A stretch of DNA of 64,000 nt, taken from assembly GCF_001949145.1 (NCBI RefSeq), contig NW_019091424.1, positions 829,069-893,068 of the forward strand, written 5' to 3'. This document shows positions 44,951-55,435 of this stretch, piece by piece. Source of the stretch: Acanthaster planci (Eukaryota; Echinodermata; Asteroidea; Valvatida; Acanthasteridae). Made by a program: the position numbers and the translations under genes. How positions within the stretch are numbered: position 1 is the stretch's first letter; every line of letters starts with the position of its first letter. The notes beneath the pieces were generated by a model. That model saw nothing but the letters and a program-made list of their open reading frames with translations. It did no database searches and was not told where the DNA came from.

Positions 44951-47900
44951 ATGGCTCTTTTTCATATGCAAAGGTAAGTTTACCTTTCAAGCTTCAGAAG
45001 TAAATGTGTTGTTAACCATACTGACCATTCTTGGCGATCTCGCGGTCGGACATATCGGAGGCGCCGTCACGCGTACGGTTGTTCCAGTTTTTTATATTGC
45101 ACTCGCGTCTTGGCAAAGGGGCAACTCTCCATTCACTTTGTATTTGCATGTTTTCCTCCTTATTTGCTGCAGCACGATAAAAGTAACAGAAACCATTTCT
45201 GTTCAGTGTAGGAGATACTCATAGCGCATTAATAAATTTCGGCGGGCATAGGCATGTTACTATAACTGTATTAGGCAGTGCTAGGCCAAGTCGCTATAGT
45301 TAACACAAACATGACAAAGCCAAGGTTCAGATTCCGATTTTCCCCGTTACTGCCCGTAGGAGTAGACCGCAAAACTATGTTTCTCTCGTTGAGTTTTGAG
45401 TGTGAAATATGGATTAGCCAGCAATGCAGGTGATTCACAATAGTGCACCTCCAAGAGTTTGCAACACGTTGGCCAATCACAATGCATGAAATCTGTCGAC
45501 CCAGTATGCGTGTTTAGAAAGGGTCGACAGATTTTGTGCGCTGTGATTGGCCGACGCATCGCTAACTCCCGGAGGTGCACTATTGTGAATCATCCGTATT
45601 AACTCAGTGATGTCCTGACTGCGAGAATGATGTTGTATTGTTGAGAGTGACAATGTTATTTTTGATTTTGTCATGTCTGTTTTGATTTGATTTAGGACCT
45701 ACATTAAATGACATGTATTTCCCTATCTAAACTTATGCTTTAATACATAAATTTAAAGGTGTAACACAGACATAGACATGATAGGGGCATAAAGAAAAGC
45801 AATCATCCGGCAATGTCTGGAAAAACAGGGACTACGCAAAAAAGAGTAGAAAAAAAAAATTCTGTTTTGGTCCCAATGAGCATGTTCAATTTAATACTGA
45901 GTGATAATTACTTTTGCCCATTCATAGTGTCCGAAAATTTTCAGCCCATGGTCTGTAGCAATGGCATTGGCCTATGTGTACCACGTGTACACGTCATTTG
46001 GCATGTTTGATCTATTCGTACATGTACATGTGTTATGTGTGTTCAGCATTGTGGTGTTGGGCATGATTGGTTGATTCAGTGGGAAATCATTCACTTTTGC
46101 CCCTTTCAAAGCAATCTGTCACAACTGATTCAGATTTGTAGATGGAGAAAAGAGTCACATGGATGAAAGCAGGTCTTCAGAATCGATCCTGAAAAGACTC
46201 CATGAGAAAGCCAGAGCACGGGAGAGGCAGTCCGCCGACAGCTCTTACCAAAGTGGAAACAAGGAACAGCAAGGAAGGAGACCAGACGAGAATTCTGATG
46301 CCAAACAGAAGAGATTTTCAGAGAGTCAGAGGACCAGGGAAAAGTTCAAAAAGAGAGTGCGCAAAAAGTCTTTGCCTCCAGAGGTCATCCTGAAGAGGTT
46401 ACATGCAAAGGCCAAGAGGCGTGAGAGGACAGCCCCACAGGTATCGGCAGACCTCTCAGGCGGCATTGCCGTGCCTTCTGGTTCAGCCTTGAAAAAATCT
46501 TCTGAAAGAGGGAAGGAGTTACCATTGGGAGTTTCGGATAATGACAAGAATGGTGACCTGTCTCCAAGCATATCCAAGAAAAGGAAGTCTGGTAGTGCGG
46601 CTGTAAGCACTGCAGGGAAAAAGAAGATCAAGAAAATGCCTCGGAAGGCTGCAAAGGAAACGGAAAGAGATTCAGGTGAATCAAGTGAGGAGAAATTGAA
46701 AACCTCCTCACAGACCTCATTTTCAATTGCGGAAAGCACTCAGAAAGACCCCAACAGAACAGAGGAACATCAGACTCACAAAGTGAAAGACTGTGAAGGA
46801 CAAGCCGCTGCTATGGACAGTGCTGTTTCCAGAGTTCTTAACAAATTAGCCACAGCTAAGAACTCACAAAAGATGTCTGCAAAAAGAAGCAAGCAAAAGC
46901 GAAAGTTAAGTGGGTCATCTGGCAGCGATGTCAAAGACAAGAAGCATTCAAATTTGTCTTCCAAGAAAGTACAGACAGGGGCAAAAAAGGGTCCAAATTC
47001 ATCCTTGTGGAGCAGTTCAGGTGATAACGAAAGTGCTGATGAGGAGCATGAAGATATGATACCGGAACCTGACAGGGGGTCGCCAGACCAGGAGCCCCAT
47101 CCCGTGAAAGAGGATAGCATCGGTGAAGAAAGGAGCAGTGAAAATAAGATCCCAGAGGAAGTAGAATATGAAACAACCGAAGGCAGGACAGCATCGCAGA
47201 GGATGAGACAGAGGAAAGCTTGATGTTGCCAGCTGATGATGTCAGCGCAGATGTGGATGGTGAGGATGGCAGTACAGGCCAAAATAACGATGATGATGGA
47301 AAAGATTCAGAGAAGGGATTCACTGTGCTTGGAGGCGAGAGAAAGAAGAAGAAACAAAAGGTGACGATACATCTATGTATGTAATGATTTGCCATTATGT
47401 ATCGTTACAATCGTACCCCACAACTCTGTTTGATTTCATTTGATTGGACTCTTTTCAAGGTGGCCAGGGTACTTCCTGATTGGTTGGCTCATCCTACTGT
47501 CATTGAGCATGATCTGAGGAAGCATAGTGTAACTGTTGAGGAGATGGAACAACTGGACTCGCGGCTGGTCAGGAGTCTACTTGATGAAGGCATAAAGAGT
47601 CTCTTTCCAGGTGAGTGAGCACCCAGCAAATTATACAGATTTGGCATTTTACAAATTGTATGTAGATTTTGATTAGGTAAATAATACCTTATTAGATGAA
47701 AGATAAGAGAAAGACACAGCCTCATGTGACTTTAAAACACTGAACGGCCTAGATGTGATTTCCCAACCAAAAAAAACAAAGGCGACTCGCCTGGATGAGA
47801 TTTTGGTAAGGAATATCCAGTGTCTCATCCACACCACCAAGATCACATCTGAGCCAGAAATCTCATCCAGGAACTGAGAAAAGTCCAAAATCACATCATG

Positions 47901-50900
47901 AGTTAGACTTCAACAACATAATCCTGGATGTGATTTCTGGCTCGGATGTGATTTTGGATAAGCCATGCCAAAATCACCTTCTAGATTCAATATCACATTC
48001 AAACCCGAAACACCTTTACTTTTTTGTAGGGAAATCACATCTAGGTCGTTCACAGTGTAATTTTGGGTAGTATTTTTGCCCTGTTACTGTTGAACTGTTC
48101 TTTCCATATGTGACTGTTGCAGTTCAACGCCACGTCATACCAGTCATTTTGGACTCGGCCAGGCTGGGCATCCATGCAGGGGATGCGGGCTACCGGCCAA
48201 GGGACCTGTGCGTGTCGGCACCCACTGGCAGTGGGAAGACCCTGGCCTTCGCCCTGCCCATCATCCAGGTGGGATTTTTCTAACTCCCAATGTCCATTTC
48301 CTTCGTGCACTTCCGATTGAGGGCGCTCTCCACCCTCGCAGTGAGGGTTGCATCCATAGTGCATTTCACAGCTTTGTTGGTATTTATTCTATACAAAGCA
48401 TAAATAAAAGCAAAAAACAAGCCAGTTTCTTCACCGTTGGTATTGGCTGGCTAGCTCAAGTCTGCAAGATTCCATGGTTTGTGGTTTGATGCGATGTTTG
48501 TCTTTGTTTTAATTTTGTGCCCTTTTTTGTACAAAATAGGCTCTATTGGACCGAGTGGTCCCGCGTATCCGTGCCCTGGTTGTCCTGCCAACCCGTGACC
48601 TGGCGCAGCAGGTCAGCAAAGTCTTCAGCTCGCTGTGCAAGGCAACCGATCTCAGACCGGCTCTGATCGGCGGCTTGAAAAAGTTTGCCCAAGAGCAGAG
48701 GATGCTGGTTCAGACAAGGTGAGAGAGACATAGACTTGAGAGACCCAAAGTGGATCTGTGATGAAGACAAAAATAAGAAAAAGAAAACCACATGTTTGGA
48801 ATTGTTGTGCACCGATTTGAATTCTCCATACTAAAGACTCTGTAATGGAACTACATGCCGTTAAGTATCCAAGCACTTGGCACAATCTTCGCATGGATAT
48901 GAAGACTGAACATTTCTTTAACTTTGCATTTGGTGGATAAAGCGTCAAACGTACCTCTCCATGGGAAAGTAGAATGGACAGTGTAAAAGCAGAATCCATG
49001 CTTGTCCTTTTTGCTGTCAGAATTTCGAGCCAAACACTGACTTTTTTGTGTTTCCTAAAGCACTGGGGAGACCCAGTGTGACATAGTAGTGGCTACCCCG
49101 GGCAGACTAGTGGACCACATCAACAAGACCCAGGGCTTCACACTGCAATACCTCCGATTCTTGGTAAGGTGCCACTCCCACAATATTATTTGTAACTTGT
49201 TGCCACCTGTAGTTTATGGTGGTAGGAGCTTTTTTCACGCAAAGTTAGATCTTTTTAGCTTTTTAATGCACAATTTGTATTAACATGCATACTTTGATTA
49301 CATCTTGAATGCTGTTTTGATTGTATTCTTACAAAGAAGAGGGTAAAATGGCATTTAAAAAAATCACAAAATCTGTAACCACAAACTTCATTGGAATATT
49401 GATCTTCAGCAGACAGAGAAGATCTTTTCAATTAAAAAGTATTAAATATTTTACAATTTAATAATCTGACAATTCCTGGTTAAAAAACAGGTGATTGACG
49501 AGGCAGACCGCATGATGGAACAGATCTCCCAGGATTGGATCAGCCAGGTGGAGAAGTGTGCATTCACAGGGAGCAGGCCGGCACCGGGTCCTATCACTGT
49601 GGAGAGCTGCCGGAAGATCAGTCTCCCAGTGAGTTGACCTTGTCAATTTGGCTCCAATCCTGCTCTTTTTTGCCAGTTTTGTCTGCGGCCAATTCAGGCC
49701 CACGTCTTTGCTGATTGAAGTGTGTACAAGAAATAATGGAAGACTGAAGTTGGATCCAAGTTTTACTTGGAGGTACAATGTAGTTGGAGGATTTTGAGGA
49801 CTGAGGTTGCAGCCTGACAAAAATGTCAATTATGACCAAGTTTAGAAAAGAAGGCATTTATTAAGTCTGAATGAGAAGTCACAAGTCACTTTTTTTCTCC
49901 ATAATGTATTTAAATTTTCAGCTGCAGAAGCTGTTGTTTTCTGCGACGCTGTCCCAGAACCCCGAGAAGTTAATTCAGCTAAACTTGTTCCGGCCACGTC
50001 TCATCACGTCCGTCGTGACCAGCAAGAGCCGCCGAAGAGATACCCAGCTGGGGGAAGGCAAGATGGAAGAGAGAGGGGAGTTTGTAGGGAAATACACAAC
50101 TCCAGTGGGGCTGAAGGTAATGGGCAGAGGTTATATATGCCATATAGGACTGTGTCCAAATAAGCCTTTTGTGAGTTAAATTTAAATAAAAGCTGCTACA
50201 CTGATTGCAAGCTAACATAATTTGAATTCCCCAGACCAAAGACACAGTTGGTGTACCTCTTGATTCAGGGCAAGCTTTTGCATAGCAATCACCATCTCTG
50301 GAATGGACTGGTTCCTTTGTGCCCTTCTTATCCATTGAGAACAGTGTATTGATGCAAGGCGTCTCTTATGTAACTAAGCAAAAGCTTGCCCTGAATCACG
50401 AGGTATAGCAACAGAGTCTTTAGTATGGAGAATTCAAATTGGTGCGTTCACTTGAACCTAAAGAACTCAGTGTACCAGATTTTATTCAAATTCAACTCGC
50501 AAAAGGCATATTACTTGGCTACGGCTCGAAATTATGCAGGAGTTAATGGGTGTGGCTCTAGCCAGTTCCCATAGATTGTGTGTAATTTCAAACCATAGCC
50601 AAGTAACTAGGACATGGCATGTGTGAATGAGGGGTTTCTCATTAAAGACGTCACACTTCCAAAAACGTCGCACAAGCTTTCGCCTCTCCTTCTGGTTTCT
50701 ATGAAAGGTAACACAGAATGACAGTTATCACTGTCTGTAACTAAGAAAGGGACATGGAAAAGGTTTACAGCTTTCACCAGAGTTTAAGAGACAGTTTTGA
50801 TTTGCTACCAAAGTTACGTCAAAGTCAACGGCCGCTTTCAAGCAGTTTGGAGAGTATTTTAGCATTTTGACCGGGACTGGGTGAGATTGCTCAGCTTTTT

Positions 50901-53205
50901 AGCTGATTTCAGCTTGTTTTGTTTGGGATTTCAGCCTTTCTTTCTTCACTGGCTGTGTACAAAAGTATAGGAGATTTCCAGAGTTCAGCCTCTTAATGCC
51001 TTTTTTCAACTGTTTTTAGCTATTTTTATCATTGGTCAATCTCACCCCAGTGTGACGTTTTTCCACAGGAGTACTACATCCAGTGCACGCCTGGTCAGAA
51101 ACCCCTGCTGGTCCTGCATCTCGTCCAGACCTTGAACCTCCGCCAGATTCTATGCTTTGCCAACACCGTGGAGGCTACCCGTCGCCTGTACCACCTTATC
51201 AAGCTAGTCGGGGGCGTGGCTGTGGCCGAGTTCTCGTCCAATCAGACGGCAGGTCAGCGCCGGCAGATCCTGAAGAAGTTCAAGGCCGGCAAGATCCAGC
51301 TGTGAGTACGTCTTTTTCTACAAGTACACACAGGGAGGCCAATTTCATAGCGCTGCTTAAGGGAAAAATTTGTGTAAACGTGAAAAAACCTTGCTTGACA
51401 AATCAGGTTACCAGCCCAAACTTCTTGTGATGTATATTGTTTTGGAATTTACCTCTCATTTGGTTAGCATGACAATCAGATAGAGTTTGAGCTGGTAACC
51501 TTTGTTTATGAAGCAAGGTTTTTGCATGCTTAAGCAAATGCTGTGCTTAAGCAGCTCTATGAAATTGCCCCCCAGGTCTTAACAGACCCACTCTGAACAC
51601 CTGTTCCCCTTAAAAGTGCATTAACATGCCATTTCTTTATGAAATGAGTTCGCAAGGAATGTAAAAACAAGCGATCCTCGTTGCATTTTGTCAGGCTTAT
51701 CTGCTCTGACGCCATGGCCCGCGGGATGGATGTTGAGAATGCTAAGTATGTGATCTCCTACGACATGCCACCGTACATCAAGACGTATATTCACCGCGTA
51801 GGAAGGACTGCAAGGGCAGGCAAAACGGGGGTCGCTTTCACCCTCCTGCAGCCACATGAGGTAACCCCTCCCGCTCATGTAACGCCGCAATCCCTTTCAA
51901 TGCACTCTCAAACTAAACTTCACTAACCATACACAGGTCGGAGTCACGCTCCACACTTTCTGGGGCTACACCTCGGATTTCAGCCATCTGAGATGAATTT
52001 GCAACAGAGCCGTATCACCTCACAAAGATTTCCTTTCACTGATTCACAGGTTTGCTACATTACAAATACCTTTCTTGTGTGGTGACCTCATGTGGATGTG
52101 ATCCCTGGTTCTAGCTCCTAGTGCCTCCAAGCAAAGATTTAAATTTTGAGGGGGCAACCAACATAGCTCTGCATACAAGTGGATCAGTTGAGCATACCAT
52201 CATGTTCCAGAGACCGTAGGTTCAAATCCCCCTCAAGTCAATCTCTGAGTACATCTTTTGCCATGAATACAGTCCTGTATTTTAAATGGTTTATATTATT
52301 TCCTTCAGGAGCCTAGAGTTCTCAGGACAATCTGTCACGTTTGGATGAATCGTCTTTACAGATTTATTGATTTGTCATCGTACGTGCTCTTTTTACAGGT
52401 GCCAAAATTGCTGAAGATGCTGAAGCATGCTGGGAAGACTAACATCCAGAAGCATGGTACCGATTTGCGAGACCTGGACCACCTCGTCCCGGCCTACAAG
52501 AAAGCCCTGCAACAACTGCCTGGAGTTCTGAAGGTGGGTGGTGGTAGCAGTCCAATCAACCTTTGCCCTAATTGACTGATCTCCATCTAAAAAATCTGGA
52601 TAGCTTGTTTGCCACTCCTAGTTGTACAAGTGAGTGAAGCCAAATACTGGTTCCCAAACCTTCCATTGAAATATGCAGAGGGAACCAGTCTGAACCACTC
52701 ACATCAGTCCAAATATCTGTACACATCTACTGTTAATGGAATGGTTGTTATGGCAGACAGTGACCTCATTTGCTAAGAGCCAATGGCATAAAGCTCATTG
52801 GTTTAACAGTGTACATGAATATACAAGGTTTACCAAATGAAAGCTTCGGGGAAGTTGCTTACTTCTGTCAGTTGTTATTTGAACCCTAACTCGCTAGGGT
52901 GGTTTACTAGCAATCTTCCCAACCTTGCAAATCTCAACACCACATTATCAACTGTTCACATAAGCAGTTGGCTTTTGTGTAGTTGTGGTGTGCCTAATCC
53001 CACATAGAGCACAGTCAGTGTATCAGTGCAGTGTTCATCCTAACAGATTTCAACAAATCCTGGTGTTGGAGTTTGGCAGGTTTGGGATCGTTAGGGTAAC
53101 AACCAAATTTACACTGATGGTATAAAAAGAAGGATGACAGGACGAGGTGACTAAAGAGAGCTGTCTGTTTTTGAATCACAGATGGAGAAATTTCACTCAT
53201 TCTGA
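44951..53205 (+). CDS. DDX51: DEAD-box RNA helicase DDX51 (Dbp6-like), about 900 aa, twelve exons; frame break in exon 2
   Basis: Exons: 44951-44973, 46134-47360, 47460-47610, 48123-48268, 48540-48718, 49061-49163, 49491-49628, 49922-50116, 51069-51301, 51695-51860, 52399-52533 and, less surely, 53182-53205. Exon 1 encodes MALFHMQ, like the MALFY start of vertebrate DDX51. Exon 2 is long, lysine- and acid-rich and disordered. Helicase motifs follow in order: APTGSGKT (I), PTRDLAQQ (Ia), TPGRL (Ib), DEAD (II), SAT (III), CSDAMARG (V region) and [10 protein letters not shown] (VI). The family member acts in the nucleolus in 60S ribosome assembly. All phases fit except within exon 2, where the frame shifts by one base between 47172 and 47220 (see findings). 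If the last exon is skipped, exon 11 reads through to a TGA 42 bp later. Introns are loaded with foldback repeats. Confidence 0.93.
45432..45591. repeat. Foldback element in DDX51 intron 1, ~70-bp arms
   Basis: 'gattcacaatagtgcacctc' opens the left arm and its exact inverse complement closes the right arm. The arms match over about 70 bp, including 'ggccaatcaca' and 'aatctgtcgaccc', around an ~18-bp centre. Transcribed, it would form a long hairpin. It is non-coding and MITE-like. Confidence 0.85.
47738..48057. repeat. Terminal-inverted-repeat element in DDX51 intron 3, 320 bp
   Basis: The left end is 'cactgaacggcctagatgtg' then 'atttccc'. The right end in reverse complement is 'cactgtgaacgacctagatg' then 'tgatttccc'. 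The interior is rich in the words 'gatgtgattt' and 'aaatcacatc', so secondary inverted repeats nest inside. It is non-coding; I see no clear target-site duplication. Confidence 0.75.
48814..48843. repeat. Solitary arm of the foldback family in DDX51 intron 5
   Basis: 'tttgaattctccatactaaa' plus 'gactctgt' is identical, in reverse complement, to the right arm of the element at 50219-50440 in intron 8 of the same gene. Confidence 0.65.
50219..50440. repeat. Foldback element in DDX51 intron 8, ~65-bp arms
   Basis: The left arm runs 'aatttgaattccccagacca' to 'gattcagggcaagcttttgc'. The right arm, in reverse complement, runs 'aatttgaattctccatacta' to the same 'gattcagggcaagcttttgc'. The interior is about 90 bp and non-coding. 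Confidence 0.8.
50511..50606. repeat. Small foldback in DDX51 intron 8
   Basis: 'ttacttggctacggctcgaa' followed by 'attatg' pairs with 'gtaatttcaaaccatagcca' followed by 'agtaa' at the other end. Arms are about 26 bp with a few mismatches. Confidence 0.6.
51333..51573. repeat. Foldback element in DDX51 intron 9, ~80-bp arms
   Basis: The left arm starts 'ggccaatttcatagcgctgc' and holds 'aaaccttgcttgacaaat' and 'ggttaccagc'. The right arm, in reverse complement, starts 'ggcaatttcatagagctgct' and holds 'aaaaccttgcttcataaa' and 'ggttaccagctc'. From memory, elements with a 'caatttcatag..ctgcttaag' end are common in invertebrate deuterostome genomes. Confidence 0.75.
52175..52250 (+). repeat. tRNA-like SINE head or tRNA pseudogene in DDX51 intron 10
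   Basis: An A-box-like stretch 'tggatcagttgagca' (52180-52194) is followed 25-30 bp later by a B-box 'ggttcaaatcc' (52219-52229), the internal RNA polymerase III promoter layout of tRNA-derived elements. The cloverleaf stems do not pair well, so it is not an intact tRNA gene. Confidence 0.5.
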
Positions 53206-54043
53206 CGGAAGAGAAAAATGCTGGGAATTGTCTCGGCATGTTGAAGTCGCAAGGTATCGGTCAACTGAGGCGCTATTCCATTCAAATCCTAAATACATGT
53301 GTTACCAGGTTCGGAGCTGTGAGATGAAAAAGGAAGATTTTCTTTGGACCCTTTTGTTTCGCGATAACTTTGCTCAATGACTTTTAAATCGTATGTCAGT
53401 GAGGCAAGATGAAGAGCGCCCTCTCTCTTCCAAAAGTCACAAGTATACCTAAAAAAGTTGGGAGGGGTTCAATTCTGATGTAATTATGAGAGAATTTGAA
53501 GTACGTCGTTCAAATAAGGCAAAATACATAAATCATAGCACATTTTAGCGTGAAATACATTTAATCAGGAAATGAGGGGCTGGTAACACGTGTACTAGCA
53601 CAGGGAATCTCATATTCTCAGCGTTATATTCACTACAGTAAAAAAAAGTAATGATCGTCAAATACATGCACCTGGTAAGGCGCAAGAATTCTTCTCTTTT
53701 TAACATACATAGAATCAAACCGGATGCAATACTGTATACATGTATTTACCGAATACGAAACATCGATCTTAAAAAGAATCATTGCATATTGAAAAAGTCC
53801 TCATATTTTGATCACTACATTTCCATAATCCTCTGTAAAAATTGATGTGTCTCCATAATCATTTCATGCCTCATGAGGAATGAAACAGGACAGACTTGTT
53901 ATGCATACATGTACTTAACACGATTTGTAAACATTATTTTGCTGTAGCACAGTGTGAACAAGTGCGGTGGTTGTGACGTATAAGATGAACCTTTTATTCT
54001 ACACTTTCAAAGAGGCACAAGCTGGTATCGTTGTTGTCTTTAG
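53206..54043. other. DDX51 3' flank; no further gene seen
   Basis: Presumed 3' UTR and intergenic AT-rich DNA. I see no canonical AATAAA close to the proposed stop at 53203-53205. Confidence 0.4.
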
Positions 54044-54350
54044 AGTGCCGTAGCCTTCTGGTTTAGAGCATCAGATTCGTTGTTCGGTAGGTAAAGCCAT
54101 ACGTTGCGGGTTCGAATCCAGCCTGGGGTCATGGTGCTTGTGCTCTTGGGCATGGCACTCTATTACTCATTGCCTCTCTCCACCCAGGAGTAATTGGGTA
54201 CCCGCGAGGGCAGAGATGGTTACTGTGGTTGATTTAGCTGCACTGCGACAAAATGGCAGCATCAAGCTGTATACTCCTCAGGGAGCTGAGATGGTATTTG
54301 GAATGTTTCATGGGCCCAGTGAGCAGGTGTAACAATAACGGAATTGCACC
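54044..54350 (+). mobile_element. tRNA-derived SINE with a conserved-type central domain
   Basis: The 5' part resembles a tRNA: 'gtgccgtagccttctggttt' then 'agagcatcaga', and a perfect B-box in 'gcgggttcgaatccagc' (54109-54119). About 60 bp later comes 'cttgggcatggcactctatt', then 'ctccacccaggagtaattgg' and 'gtaccc'. This pattern resembles the shared central domains found in widely spread metazoan SINE families (V/Deu/Nin type; I cannot tell which). The 3' end is not sharply defined. Confidence 0.65.
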
Positions 54351-54660
54351 TTGATCGGTTTTCCAGATGAGTGTGCTATATTAATCTATATTATTATCAT
54401 TAAAAGTGTGGAAGGTCACTCCACGAATACTGGACATTATTTGGCCTATTGGAGAATAGCTGTACTTCAAATCTAAAGTAATTAAATTAGGCCCCCCTCT
54501 GATCTGTAAGTTAATGGGAGTCTAATTTTAAATTTGAGTGTATGTCAACCTTTGCGCAAAGTAGGCTTACATGATGAATTGTGTGTAGAAATATATTTTA
54601 TGTTGCTTGAAAAATGTGGATTACTTGACTCGTGGGATGATGGGGAAAACGTTGGGTAGT

Positions 54661-55237
54661 GGTTGACAATAAAACTGGTTGACAATAAAACTGTGGTTGA
54701 AAATAAAACTGGTTGACAGTAAAACTGGTTGACAATAAAACTGGTTGACNNNNNNNNNNNNNNNNNNNNNNNNNNNNNNNNNNNNNNNNNNNNNNNNNNN
54801 NNNNNNNNNNNNNNNNNNNNNNNNNNNNNNNNNNNNNNNNNNNNNNNNNNNNNNNNNNNNNNNNNNNNNNNNNNNNNNNNNNNNNNNNNNNNNNNNNNNN
54901 NNNNNNNNNNNNNNNNNNNNNNNNNNNNNNNNNNNNNNNNNNNNNNNNNNNNNNNNNNNNNNNNNNNNNNNNNNNNNNNNNNNNNNNNNNNNNNNNNNNN
55001 NNNNNNNNNNNNNNNNNNNNNNNNNNNNNNNNNNNNNNNNNNNNNNNNNNNNNNNNNNNNNNNNNNNNNNNNNNNNNNNNNNNNNNNNNNNGGTTGACAG
55101 TAAAACTGGTTGACAGTAAAACTGGTTGACAGTAAAACTGGTTGACAGTAAAACTGGTTGGCAGTAAAACTGGTTGACAATAAAACTGGTTGACAGTAAA
55201 ACTGGTTGACAATAAAACTGGTTGACAATAAAACTGA
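54661..55237. repeat. 16-bp minisatellite interrupted by an assembly gap
   Basis: The unit 'ggttgacaataaaact' (variant 'ggttgacagtaaaact') repeats head to tail on both sides of an N run (54750-55091). The two variants are interspersed. Frames through the array arise because the repeat lacks stops in some phases. They are not genes. Confidence 0.95.
54750..55091. other. Assembly gap, 342 N, inside the 16-bp minisatellite
   Basis: Both flanks are array units, so the missing DNA is almost certainly more of the same repeat. The true length is unknown. Confidence 0.95.
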
Positions 55238-55274
55238 TTGACTCCATCAGAACACCATGTACAAGATCAGTCCG

Positions 55275-55410
55275 AGTAAAAGGGTGAACGATGACAAAGG
55301 AATGCTTTTGTTGCAGTTTATTAATTTTGAATGGCTTGCGACTTGAATTCAGACAGGAGATCGTGTTGGTCTTCGGCTGGTCTTGTGGGGTCTTGTGATG
55401 GTCTTCAAGA
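55275..55410. repeat. Dispersed repeat, copy 2
   Basis: This matches 38840-38970 over 'gtaaaagggtgaac...gaatggcttgcgac' and continues with 'gtcttgtggggtcttgtgat', which recurs as 'tagagtcttgtgatc' near 56160. It overlaps the 3' UTR of the hydroxyacid oxidase gene. Confidence 0.45.
55317..55322 (-). terminator. Poly(A) signal of the hydroxyacid oxidase gene
   Basis: TTTATT on the + strand is AATAAA on the minus strand. It lies 114 bp after the stop codon at 55436-55438 and before the minisatellite. Confidence 0.6.
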
Positions 55411-55435
55411 GGTGTCCTCTTCAACACATACTATA

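Noticed and set aside
47161-47223. Programmed -1 frameshift as explanation for the DDX51 exon 2 break
   Set aside because: No X-XXY-YYZ slippery site in the right frame, and DDX51 is not known to use one. A sequence indel is simpler.
46326-47395. Minus-strand frames opposite DDX51 exon 2
   Set aside because: Serine/leucine-rich antisense shadows of a lysine/glutamate-rich coding exon.
54545-55427. Several open frames across the 16-bp array
   Set aside because: Same artefact: a tandem repeat plus gap, with repetitive QPVLLSTSF-type translation.
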